Shown here piece after piece: positions 37,530 through 46,553 of a DNA stretch of 64,000 nucleotides; position 1 is the stretch's first letter; each line of letters starts with the position of its first letter. Made by a program: the position numbers and the translations under genes. The notes beneath the pieces are model-generated. The model worked only from the letters and a program-made list of their open reading frames with translations, was not told the DNA's origin and made no database searches. Origin of the DNA: Oscillospiraceae bacterium (GTDB taxonomy: Bacteria; Bacillota; Clostridia; Oscillospirales; CAG-272). The stretch spans positions 1-64,000 of the forward strand of contig SVTF01000008.1 of NCBI GenBank assembly GCA_015063905.1, read 5' to 3'.

Positions 37530-37679
37530 GATAATAATTGAGTTATCGGCTAAAGAATAGAATAAAAAGAATAGTAAAGTATAGTATAGAAAGAATAGAA
37601 AGAATAAAAAGAAAGCTCTCCCACGCAGGGCAGGGAGAGAAAAGGGGAAAGACTTACGTCTTCCCCCATATCTGTCCGT

Positions 37680-37892
37680 TCAATCCTTCTTGAGACTCTT
37701 TTTAGAGCCGTCGGGATATTGAATGACGGTATTATCAAGCTGAGCCTTGAAATTTTTTCTGAAAGCCTCGATATACTCCTGTCTGAGTCGGTCACGTTCT
37801 GCTGTCTCCTCGGGAGTAAGCGTCTCGCCCGCCTTTATTCTTCTGGCGTATTCGTTGAGCTTTTTGGTTCTTTCGCTTACAACGTCACTCAT
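37680..37892 (-). CDS. DUF896-family small protein
   Basis: ERTKKLNEYARRIKAGETLTPEETAERDRLRQEYIEAFRKNFKAQLDNTVI. Confidence 0.88.
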   Translation of the reverse strand: MSDVVSERTKKLNEYARRIKAGETLTPEETAERDRLRQEYIEAFRKNFKAQLDNTVIQYPDGSKKSLKKD

Positions 37893-37896
37893 GTTA

Positions 37897-40296
37897 TTAT
37901 CCTCTTATATTAAGACCAAGCTTATAGGAGAGGTCCTTGATTATCTTATTTGAAACCTTGTCGGCTTCCTCAACGGTCAATGTGCGGTCGGATGCGCGCA
38001 ACGTTACGCGGAACGCAACGCTCTTTTTTCCTTCTCCGATCTTTTCGCCGCGGAACACGTCAAAGAGCGCAACGCCCTCGCACAGCTTGCCTGCAGCGCG
38101 TGCCATGACCTCCTCGATAGTGCCGACCTCGAGGTCCTCGTCGCAGACGAAGGAGAAGTCGCGCGATACCGCGGGGAACTTGGGCAGAGGCTTATAGTCG
38201 ATGACCATATCCGCATTGTCCCAGATCTCGTCGAAGTTAAGCACGCCCGCATAAACGGGAATGTCAATGCCGTAATTTTGCGCCGTAAGAGGATGGAGCT
38301 GACCGAAGATGCCAAGCTCACAACCGTCAGCCGATACGATCTTGGCGCATCTGCCGGGGTGATAAGCGGCATCGTCCTTGACGGCTACGAACTTTGCATT
38401 TCTGATGCCCGCTTTTGCAAGAATATTTTCAACTACGCCCTTTACGGTGTAGAAATCCTCGCCCTTGCCGTAAGCGCCCAGCGTGATCACCTTTTTCTCG
38501 GTGGGAAGCACCGTCTTATCCTCATTGGGAAGATAGATGGAAGCCATCTCAAAGAGGCGAACGTCATCGTTTGAGAAGTTGATGTTACGAGCCACAACGT
38601 CGAGCATAGAGGGCAGAGCCGTGGTACGCATAACGCTTGTGTCCTCGCCCAAGGGATTGCTGATGACAACGCTCTCGCGGAGTGCGCTGTCTTCGGGCAG
38701 TCTTATCTTGTCGTAGAACTTGGGACTGATGAAGGAGAAGGTCTGTATCTGGTCAAAGCCCATACCGTAGAGCGCGTATTCGCAGTCCACCTCAAACTGC
38801 TGCTTGGGTGTTCTGCCGCCTTGCGTGGTCTCTGCGTTGATGCAGGTGGACTTTATATTGTTGTATCCGTAGATTCTTATGATCTCCTCGGCGATATCCT
38901 GCATGCAGGTGAGGTCGGCTCTGAAGGAGGGAACGTAGATCTTGTCACCGTCCACGCGGCACTCAAGGCGCTCGAGCACGCTCTTCATATAGTCGTAGGA
39001 GAGGTCAACGCCGAGGAATCTGTTGATCTTGTCGGCGTCAAGGGGAAGGACAACGGTCTCGGGCTTTGTGGGATAAACGTCGATGATGCCGTCAACCACG
39101 TCGCCTGCGCCCAAAAGCTGAACAAGCTCGCAAGCGCGGAGCAGACCGCCCATACAGTTTTCGGGATCGAGTCCCTTTTCAAAGCGGGAGGAGGATTCGG
39201 TCCTCATGCCGTTTTTCTTCGCGGTAACGCGTACGGAGGGGCCGTTGAAGCAAGCCGACTCGAATACAACCGTTGAGGTCGTATCCTTGATCTCGCTGTT
39301 TGCGCCGCCCATAACGCCTGCGAGTGCGCAAGCCTTTTTGCCGTCAGCAATGACGAGCATAGAGCTATCAAGCGTGTGATCCTTGTCGTCAAGCGAACGG
39401 AAAAGCTCACCGTCAGCCGCGCGGCGAACGTTTATAGCCGAGCCCTCGAGCATAGCGTAGTCGAACGCGTGCATGGGCTGACCGTATTCAAGCATTACGT
39501 AGTTGGTGATGTCAACGATATTGTTTATGGGGCGAACACCTGCCGCGCGCAGTCTCATACGGAGCCAGAGGGGCGAGGGGGCGATCTTGACGTTCTTTAC
39601 GACCTTTGCGGAGTATCTGTAACAGAGGTCGGCGTCACTTATCTTGACGGAGAGATAGTTGTCGATCTTGTCGCCGTCGTTTGCGTCTTTTACTACGGGC
39701 GCAGGAATGGAGAGGGGCTTATCAAAGCTGATAGCCGTCTCGCGAGCAAGACCGATAACGGAGAGACAGTCGGGGCGGTTGGAGGTGATCTCAAACTCAA
39801 CGACCGTGTCGTCAAGCATAAGAGCTTCTTTTATATCCATTCCGACCTTGTCCTCGAATTCCTTGCCGAGAATTAGGATACCGTCCTCGATAGCCTCGGG
39901 CATATCGTGGAGCGTGAGGTTGAGCTCGGCGATGGAGCAGAGCATACCGTTGGACTCAACGCCGCGGAGCTTACCTGCCTTGATGGTAACGTCACCGGGA
40001 AGGTGAGCGACGGGAATAGCCGCGGGAACTATATCGCCTACGTTTACGTTCTGCGCACCCGTAACGATCTGCGTGATCTCGGAGCCGATGTCCATCTGGC
40101 AGATCCAGAGGTGATCGGAGTTGGGATGACGCTCCATAGAAACGACCTTTGCAACGACTACGTTCTGAATGTCCTCGCCGAGAACCTCGTAGCCCTCGAC
40201 CTTGGAGCCTGTGTCGGTCATTCTGTCGCAGTATTCCTTGGTTGAGATACCGTCAGTATTTGTAAAATCGTGAAGCCATTTAAGTGAAAGATTCAT
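37897..40296 (-). CDS. pheT: Phenylalanine-tRNA ligase beta subunit
   Basis: MNLSLKWLHDF, VVAKVVSMERHPNSDHLWICQMDIG, FFEKGLDPE-like, FDX-ACB C-terminus. Confidence 0.95.
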   Translation of the reverse strand: MNLSLKWLHDFTNTDGISTKEYCDRMTDTGSKVEGYEVLGEDIQNVVVAKVVSMERHPNSDHLWICQMDIGSEITQIVTGAQNVNVGDIVPAAIPVAHLPGDVTIKAGKLRGVESNGMLCSIAELNLTLHDMPEAIEDGILILGKEFEDKVGMDIKEALMLDDTVVEFEITSNRPDCLSVIGLARETAISFDKPLSIPAPVVKDANDGDKIDNYLSVKISDADLCYRYSAKVVKNVKIAPSPLWLRMRLRAAGVRPINNIVDITNYVMLEYGQPMHAFDYAMLEGSAINVRRAADGELFRSLDDKDHTLDSSMLVIADGKKACALAGVMGGANSEIKDTTSTVVFESACFNGPSVRVTAKKNGMRTESSSRFEKGLDPENCMGGLLRACELVQLLGAGDVVDGIIDVYPTKPETVVLPLDADKINRFLGVDLSYDYMKSVLERLECRVDGDKIYVPSFRADLTCMQDIAEEIIRIYGYNNIKSTCINAETTQGGRTPKQQFEVDCEYALYGMGFDQIQTFSFISPKFYDKIRLPEDSALRESVVISNPLGEDTSVMRTTALPSMLDVVARNINFSNDDVRLFEMASIYLPNEDKTVLPTEKKVITLGAYGKGEDFYTVKGVVENILAKAGIRNAKFVAVKDDAAYHPGRCAKIVSADGCELGIFGQLHPLTAQNYGIDIPVYAGVLNFDEIWDNADMVIDYKPLPKFPAVSRDFSFVCDEDLEVGTIEEVMARAAGKLCEGVALFDVFRGEKIGEGKKSVAFRVTLRASDRTLTVEEADKVSNKIIKDLSYKLGLNIRG

Positions 40297-40398
40297 ATTA
40301 AACCTCCAATATATTTTGCGAATTTTGCGTTAGCAAAGTTCGGGCGTGAAACAGTATAGTGTATTGTAAGACGTTCGACATTTTCACGCGACCTTTCA

Positions 40399-41421
40399 TT
40401 AAAACTGCTCGATGAAGCGAACGTCATTGTCGTAGAAATGACGAATGTCATCGACGTGGTACTTGAGCATAGCGATTCGCTCGACACCCATACCGAATGC
40501 AAAGCCGCTATATACCTCGGGGTCAATGCCGCAGTTGCGCAGCACGTTGGGGTGTACCATACCCGCGCCGAGAATTTCTATCCAACCCTCGCCCTTGCAA
40601 AGACGGCAACCTTTGCCGCCGCACATAAAGCAGGAGATATCGACCTCGGCAGAGGGCTCGGTGAAGGGGAAGTGGTGAGGACGGAAGCGAATTCTCGTCT
40701 CCTCGCCGAATTCAACCTTTGCAAAGGATTCAAGCATACCCTTAAGGTCGCCCATGGTGATACCCTTGTCAACTACGAGTCCTTCCATCTGGTGGAAGAG
40801 AGGGCTGTGCGTTGCGTCCATAGCGTCGCTACGGTAAACGCGTCCGGGGGATATGATACGGATAGGGGGCTTCTGCGTTTCCATTACGCGCGCCTGAACG
40901 GGCGAGGTCTGGGAACGGAGAAGAATGTTTTCCGTGATGTAGAAGGTGTCCTGCGTGTCGCGGGCAGGATGGTTCTCGGGGATATTGAGCGCCTGGAAGT
41001 TGTAGTAATCGTATTCAACCTCGGGACCCTCCGCGATGGAGAAGCCCATACCGATGAATATGTCCTCCATATCGCGCTGAACGAGTGTCAGGGGGTGACG
41101 GTGACCAATCTTCTGAGCCTTGCCGGGAACTGTAACGTCCAGCTTTTCGGCAATGAGAGCCGCTTCAAGAGCCTTTTCCTTGAGAGCCGCCTTCTTTTCG
41201 CCGATAGCGGTTTCGATCTCGGCGCGAACCTCGTTGGCAATCTGACCGACAACGGGGCGTTCCTCGGGGGAAAGCTGTCCCATTCCGCGAAGAACTGCGG
41301 TAAGCTCACCCTTTTTGCCGAGATATTTTACGCGCAGAGCTTCGAGAGCTGCGTCGTCCGTCTCGGGAGAGGCGATAGCTTCCAGCGCCTCTACCTTTAT
41401 TCGATTAAGTGTCTCTTTCAT
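40399..41421 (-). CDS. pheS: Phenylalanine-tRNA ligase alpha subunit
   Basis: [45 protein letters not shown]-like, [16 protein letters not shown]. Confidence 0.95.
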   Translation of the reverse strand: MKETLNRIKVEALEAIASPETDDAALEALRVKYLGKKGELTAVLRGMGQLSPEERPVVGQIANEVRAEIETAIGEKKAALKEKALEAALIAEKLDVTVPGKAQKIGHRHPLTLVQRDMEDIFIGMGFSIAEGPEVEYDYYNFQALNIPENHPARDTQDTFYITENILLRSQTSPVQARVMETQKPPIRIISPGRVYRSDAMDATHSPLFHQMEGLVVDKGITMGDLKGMLESFAKVEFGEETRIRFRPHHFPFTEPSAEVDISCFMCGGKGCRLCKGEGWIEILGAGMVHPNVLRNCGIDPEVYSGFAFGMGVERIAMLKYHVDDIRHFYDNDVRFIEQF

Positions 41422-41464
41422 TTTTTGAAATTCCTTTCAAATGTATATAGAATAATTTTTAACA

Positions 41465-41755
41465 AAAAACAGCCCCGAATCCCATGGATTCGGGGCGAAA
41501 AAACAAGTTTTCCGCGGTACCACCCGCATTTTGACCTTGAAAATACAAAGCCAACACTTTGCAGACCTGTAACGGTGTCTCTCCGTGCGCGGCTATATGC
41601 GAAATTTGCCTTGACCGAGCAAGCTCCGAAGGGAAATGCCTCGTTCTCACGTTTATGGACTTGCACCACCGTCCACTCTCTGAAAAACGCCCTGAGTACG
41701 CGCTGACTTCATCAATGCTTCCATTATTATATTACGCTACGGAACATTATACCAC
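41465..41755 (-). promoter_or_regulatory. T-box leader upstream of pheS
   Basis: Reverse strand gggtggtaccgcgg (41512-41525) then terminator cgccccgaatccatgggattcggggctgttttttgtt; candidate Phe specifier gcatTTCccttcggagc. Confidence 0.88.
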
Positions 41756-41804
41756 GAATTCTCCGTTTTAGCAATAGGTTTTTAACATTTTTTATATGTT
41801 TTTA

Positions 41805-42113
41805 TCAGAAAATTCCGAAGTGGAACAGCGCCCAAACGATAGCCGCCTGAACGAGCATGATAACGGGAATGCCCACCATAAACTTAAAATGCTTGGTCTT
41901 GTGGCGGATGATGAGCATAGTTATGAACATAGCAACGCTGCCGCCGAAAGCCGAGAGCAAAAGCAAGGTTTTTTCGGGCGTGCGCAGCTCAACGCGGTTC
42001 TTTTTGGATACTTTCTTATCGTAAATGCAAACGATGATAGAAACTATCGAAATGATAGCGATATACGCCAAAAATACCGATAAAATGGGGTAATTTTGAA
42101 TAAAGTCTAACAT
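41805..42113 (-). CDS. DUF1294-family small membrane protein
   Basis: YDKKVSKKNRVELRTPEKTLLLLSAFGGSVAMFITMLIIRHKTKHFKFMVGIP. Confidence 0.85.
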   Translation of the reverse strand: MLDFIQNYPILSVFLAYIAIISIVSIIVCIYDKKVSKKNRVELRTPEKTLLLLSAFGGSVAMFITMLIIRHKTKHFKFMVGIPVIMLVQAAIVWALFHFGIF

Positions 42114-42157
42114 GAATTAACTCCTTATTATTAAGGGCTTTTGAAAGTTGGGGGATG

Positions 42158-42203
42158 TGGGGGAAGAAAACTTTTTTAGAGAAAAGTTTTCTTCCCCCAC
42201 ATG
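42158..42203. terminator. Long inverted repeat after glnS
   Basis: gtgggggaagaaaactttttt-aga-gaaaagttttcttcccccac. Confidence 0.75.
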
Positions 42204-42212
42204 CTTTCCCCA

Positions 42213-43868
42213 TCACTTTTTAGGGAAACTGTCGCGTAGACCGACGACGCGGTTGTATGTGTCTGCGTTCTTGGTGTCCTTGCAGAAGTAGCCAACGCGA
42301 ACGAACTGGAATTTTTCGCCCGCCTTTGCATCGTCAAGACAAGGCTCGACCATTGCGGACTCGACCTTGGTGAGCGAGTCGGGATTGAGGAAATCAAGAT
42401 AGGTCTTGCCCTCGGGAACGTCCGCGGTGTTCTCGATATTGAAAAGTCTGTCGTAGAGCATAACGGTTGCAGGCTTTGCGTACTTTGCGGAAAGCCAATG
42501 TATCGTGCCCTTTATCTTACGTCCGTCCGCGGGCATACCGTTGCCCGTTTCGAGATCGGCAGTCGCGTGGATGCACTTGATGCTACCGTCTGCGTTTTTC
42601 TCTATCTCGCCGCACTTGATGATATATCCGCCCATAAGACGAACCTCGCCTTCGGGCTTTAAGCGGAAGAACTTGGGAGGCGGAACCTCGGCAAAGTCGT
42701 CCGCGTCGATGTATATCTCGCGTGTCATAGGCACCTCGCGCGAGCCAAGCTCGGGCTTTTGAGGATGGTTCGGCACGGCGATCATTTCCTCTTTATCCTC
42801 GGGATAGTTGTCGATAATAACCTTTATGGGATCGAGAACTGCGATGCGACGCAACGCGTTTTCGTTGAGGTCGTCGCGCACACAAGCCTCAAGCTGACGA
42901 ACGTCAACGGTGTGGTCTGTGTTGGTGACTCCCGCCTCGCGAACGAAGGTAAAGAGCGCCTCGGGGGTATATCCGCGGCGGCGCAGACCGCAAAGGGTGG
43001 GCAGGCGGGGATCGTCCCAGCCGTCAACGTGTCCCTCTTCGACGAGCTGGCGCAGATAACGCTTGGACATTACCGTGTAGGTGATGTTCATACGTCCGAA
43101 CTCCCACTGATGAGGCTTCTGATCAAATCCGATCTTGTCCACTACCCAATCGTAAAGCGGGCGGTGGTTACGGAATTCGCTGGAGCAAAGGGAATGGGTA
43201 ATACCCTCAAGCGCGTCCTGAATGGGATGCGCAAAATCGTACATAGGATAGATGCACCACTCGTCGCCCTGACGGTGATGGTGAATGTGCTTGATACGGT
43301 AGATAACTGGGTCGCGCAGATAGGGGTTATCGCTCGAGGGGTCTATCTTGGCTCTGAGCGTGCGCGCGCCGTCCTCGAATTCGCCGTTCTTCATTCTCTC
43401 AAAGAGCGCGAGGTTTTCTTCAACGGAACGGTTGCGGTAAGGGGATTCCTTACTTGCAACGGAACGGTCGGTGCCCTTGTAGTCGGCGAGATCGTCCTTG
43501 GAGAGATCGCAAACGTAAGCGTCGCCCTGCTTGATGAGCTGGAGCGCGAATTCGTAGCATTTTGAGAAGTAGTCCGAGCCATAGAACACGCCGCCCGTGG
43601 GGGTAGCGCCCAGCCATTCGAGGTCCTCTCTGATAGAACGGACGAACTCATCGGACTCTTTTGCGGGGTTTGTATCGTCGTAACGGAGATTGAAAAGACC
43701 GCCATACTTATTTGCAACGTCGGTGTTGACACAGATCGCCTTTACCGAGCCGATGTGAAGATATCCGTTTGGCTCGGGGGGAAAACGAGTGTGAATTTTA
43801 AGACCGGGGTTGGTTACAAGGTCGTTGTCAATTATTTCGTGAATAAAATTTGAGTTGGTGGTTTCCAT
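42213..43868 (-). CDS. glnS: Glutamine-tRNA ligase
   Basis: FPPEPNGYLHIGSVKAI, VMSKRYLRQLVEEGHVDGWDDPRLPTLCGLRRRGYTPEAL; start METTNSNF. Confidence 0.95.
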   Translation of the reverse strand: METTNSNFIHEIIDNDLVTNPGLKIHTRFPPEPNGYLHIGSVKAICVNTDVANKYGGLFNLRYDDTNPAKESDEFVRSIREDLEWLGATPTGGVFYGSDYFSKCYEFALQLIKQGDAYVCDLSKDDLADYKGTDRSVASKESPYRNRSVEENLALFERMKNGEFEDGARTLRAKIDPSSDNPYLRDPVIYRIKHIHHHRQGDEWCIYPMYDFAHPIQDALEGITHSLCSSEFRNHRPLYDWVVDKIGFDQKPHQWEFGRMNITYTVMSKRYLRQLVEEGHVDGWDDPRLPTLCGLRRRGYTPEALFTFVREAGVTNTDHTVDVRQLEACVRDDLNENALRRIAVLDPIKVIIDNYPEDKEEMIAVPNHPQKPELGSREVPMTREIYIDADDFAEVPPPKFFRLKPEGEVRLMGGYIIKCGEIEKNADGSIKCIHATADLETGNGMPADGRKIKGTIHWLSAKYAKPATVMLYDRLFNIENTADVPEGKTYLDFLNPDSLTKVESAMVEPCLDDAKAGEKFQFVRVGYFCKDTKNADTYNRVVGLRDSFPKK

Positions 43869-43926
43869 TGTTTTTTCCTTTCGGTGGGGTTTCACATTTG
43901 TTCCTGTGAGAGCATTATTAATTGCT

Positions 43927-44070
43927 TGCCGCTTTCTTTTGTAACCGCAGGCGCTAAAGAAAGCTAACAAAGAAAACGCCGTGGGTGTTTCGCTCGTTGC
44001 GACGAGCGACCAACGCTGAGCGCGTTGGATTGGTGCCACCTTTTGAAAAAGGTGGACAAAAACTTTTAAA
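43927..44070. repeat. Interspersed repeat family R3, copy 2 (four consecutive hairpins)
   Basis: Aligned to 13857-14000; see findings. Confidence 0.85.
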
Positions 44071-44074
44071 GCTT

Positions 44075-45763
44075 TTATTTAAGCGAATCTATCATCGCGC
44101 CTATTCTCTCGAGCGTATTTTCCTTGCCGATTATGTGCATTACGGTGTAGAGATCGGGAGCGTTCATTTTGCCCGTTACCGCAACTCTGATGAACATACT
44201 GATGTCGGCAACGCTGCCCTTGAACGCGGTGGGATCTGCCTTATATGCCTTCATATCGGAGGCAAATCCGAGGCTGTCGGCGATAGCCTTGACCTTGTCA
44301 AACCATACGTTCATATCGTCGCTCTCGTCGTAGCCCGCACAGAATTTTTCAAGCGTCGCGATTATGTCCGACTTATCAAAGGTCTCTGGATAGCTGTCCT
44401 CAATTTTGAAGAACTCGTCGTAAAAGAAGCCCATATAAGCCTTGGCATCTGCCCAGGTCGTCAGGTCCTTACGCGGCTTTTTGCCGCCTCTGCCGATGGC
44501 GAAGATCTGTTGAGCAAACCCTGTGTCGCGAGAAAGCACCTCGCCAAAGGGACGGTCGAATTCAAGCGCCCAATCGGTGACCTTTTTGGTTACCTCCTCG
44601 GCACTCATGCGGGAAATTACGTTCTTTGAAACGTCGTTAAGCTTTCCAAAGTCGAAAAGGCAGCCCGACGTTGACATTTTCTTTATGTTGAAGGGGAAAT
44701 CGGTATAGGGCTTGTCCGCGTTCTGCATGTGCCACTCCTCGTAGTTTGAGTTAAGGAGCGTCATAACGTACTCGCATACCGCCTCGGGACAGTAGCCCAT
44801 GGACGTGTAATCGTCCATATTTGCGCCCATATCGCGCTTGGAAAGCTTTTTCTTGTTTCCGTTTTCGTCAAGACGCATTATCTGCGCGATGTGCATATAT
44901 TTGGGGAGCTTGAATCCGAGATAAGAAAACAGCTGAACGTGCTTTGCAAGGCTGGGAAGCCACTCCTCTCCGCGAATTACGTGCGTTGTTCCCATAAGGT
45001 GATCGTCAACTGCGTGCGCAAAGTGATATGTGGGGATGCCGTCCGACTTGAGTAGCACAAAGTCTTCATCATTTTCGGGAATTTCAAGCGTACCTTTGAC
45101 AAGATCGGTGAATTTGAACTTCTTTTCGGGGTCGCCCATAGCGAGGATTCGGAGCACGAAGGGGTGTCCTGCCGCAAGGTGCGCCTCGACCTCCTCCATA
45201 GTAAACTCGCGGCCCTTGAGCATAGCCGCCTTCTTTGCTTCTGCCTCTGCCTGCCAGTCGGTGTTCTTTATTTCTTCCTTTTTATTTACCGCTTGAAGCT
45301 CGTCGAGCTCCTCCTCGGTGGTAAAGCAAGGATATGCCTTGCCCTCGCGAACGAGCTGCTTTGCAAATACCTGATATATAGGTCCGCGTTGGCTCTGCTT
45401 ATAGGGGCCGTATGCGCCGTGGTCGGCAATCTTGCCGTCCTCGCTGAGAATGGCACCCTCATCGAAGTTGATGCCGTATTTTGCAAGTGTTTTTATGAGT
45501 CCCTCTGCCGCGCCCTCTACCTCGCGCTTGGCGTCGGTATCCTCAATGCGAAGATAGAACACACCGCCCGATTGATGAGCAAGTCTCTCTCCAACGGTGG
45601 AGGGGAAAAGTCCGCCGAAATGAACGAAGCCCGTGGGGCTGGGAGCAAATCTCGTCACCTTTGCGCCCTCGGGGAGCTGTCTTGGCGGAAATTGCGCTTC
45701 AATATCAGCGGGGGTTTTTGTTATATTTGGGAAAAGTAATTGTGCCAGACGATTGTAATCCAT
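44075..45763 (-). CDS. gltX: Glutamate-tRNA ligase
   Basis: TRFAPSPTGFVHFGGLFPSTVGERLAHQSGGVFYLRIEDTDAKRE, KKLSKRD. Confidence 0.94.
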   Translation of the reverse strand: MDYNRLAQLLFPNITKTPADIEAQFPPRQLPEGAKVTRFAPSPTGFVHFGGLFPSTVGERLAHQSGGVFYLRIEDTDAKREVEGAAEGLIKTLAKYGINFDEGAILSEDGKIADHGAYGPYKQSQRGPIYQVFAKQLVREGKAYPCFTTEEELDELQAVNKKEEIKNTDWQAEAEAKKAAMLKGREFTMEEVEAHLAAGHPFVLRILAMGDPEKKFKFTDLVKGTLEIPENDEDFVLLKSDGIPTYHFAHAVDDHLMGTTHVIRGEEWLPSLAKHVQLFSYLGFKLPKYMHIAQIMRLDENGNKKKLSKRDMGANMDDYTSMGYCPEAVCEYVMTLLNSNYEEWHMQNADKPYTDFPFNIKKMSTSGCLFDFGKLNDVSKNVISRMSAEEVTKKVTDWALEFDRPFGEVLSRDTGFAQQIFAIGRGGKKPRKDLTTWADAKAYMGFFYDEFFKIEDSYPETFDKSDIIATLEKFCAGYDESDDMNVWFDKVKAIADSLGFASDMKAYKADPTAFKGSVADISMFIRVAVTGKMNAPDLYTVMHIIGKENTLERIGAMIDSLK

Positions 45764-45798
45764 TTAATATTGTCCTTCCTGTAAATAATCTTGATTGG

Positions 45799-46443
45799 CT
45801 AAAAGTATATATTTTCAAGCGCACAGCCAAGCGTTGTTGATTCTCCGTGTCCCGGATATATCATCAGGCTTTTGTCGTAGCTTTTTAGTTTTGACAACGA
45901 GTTGGAAAGTGCTTTTGGGTCGCCGCCGTGAAGATCGTATCTTCCAAATCCGTCACTGAACAGAGTATCTCCCGTTATTATAAAGCCTTCTCCCAAAAGG
46001 CAAATAGAGCCTTTGGAGTGACCGGGTACGGAGATTACCCTTAAGCTTTGGTCTCCTATTTTTATTTCGTCACCGCAGGACACGAGCACATCCGCGGGCT
46101 TTGTTTGAAACTCACCGCCAAAGAAAAACGAATACGCGTTTTTTTCGCCGTCCGCCAGCATTTCCGCATCATCCTTGTGGATGTATACACATGCCCCCGT
46201 TTTTTCTTTCAACTCGTCAAGGTAATATATATGGTCAAAGTGACCGTGTGTCAAGATAATGGCATCAACATTTGCGCCAAGGTCTTGTAAATGACTCAGA
46301 ATAGCGTCACAGGGCATAGCGGGGTCCACAACTGCTGCATGTCGCTTACCAAAGCCTTGGCCCGAGGTGACAACATAACAGTTAGAATACCATGATCCAA
46401 AATGCAGCTTATCAATCTTCAAAAAACCATCCCCTCGACACAC
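45799..46443 (-). CDS. MBL-fold (glyoxalase II-like) hydrolase
   Basis: ILTHGHFDHIYYLDEL, VPGHSKGSICL, TGDTLFSDGFGRYDL. Confidence 0.9.
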   Translation of the reverse strand: MCRGDGFLKIDKLHFGSWYSNCYVVTSGQGFGKRHAAVVDPAMPCDAILSHLQDLGANVDAIILTHGHFDHIYYLDELKEKTGACVYIHKDDAEMLADGEKNAYSFFFGGEFQTKPADVLVSCGDEIKIGDQSLRVISVPGHSKGSICLLGEGFIITGDTLFSDGFGRYDLHGGDPKALSNSLSKLKSYDKSLMIYPGHGESTTLGCALENIYF

Positions 46444-46510
46444 ACATTATATTCATTATAACACTTATTAGCCGTTTTGTCTACATTATTAATAAAATAA
46501 TTAGCAAAAA

Positions 46511-46538
46511 ATCGAGTCAGCCGCACGGCTGACTCGAT
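46511..46538. terminator. Inverted repeat between adjacent genes
   Basis: atcgagtcagccgcacggctgactcgat. Confidence 0.75.
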
Positions 46539-46553
46539 ATAGTATTACATAAA

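Noticed and set aside
37550-37620. CRISPR-like or tandem repeat array
   Set aside because: Simple purine-rich low-complexity tract with no repeat-spacer periodicity.
40438-41706. 422-aa plus-strand ORF
   Set aside because: Antisense to pheS and its T-box; no family resemblance.
42759-43565. 268-aa plus-strand ORF
   Set aside because: Antisense to glnS, no SD or family signal.
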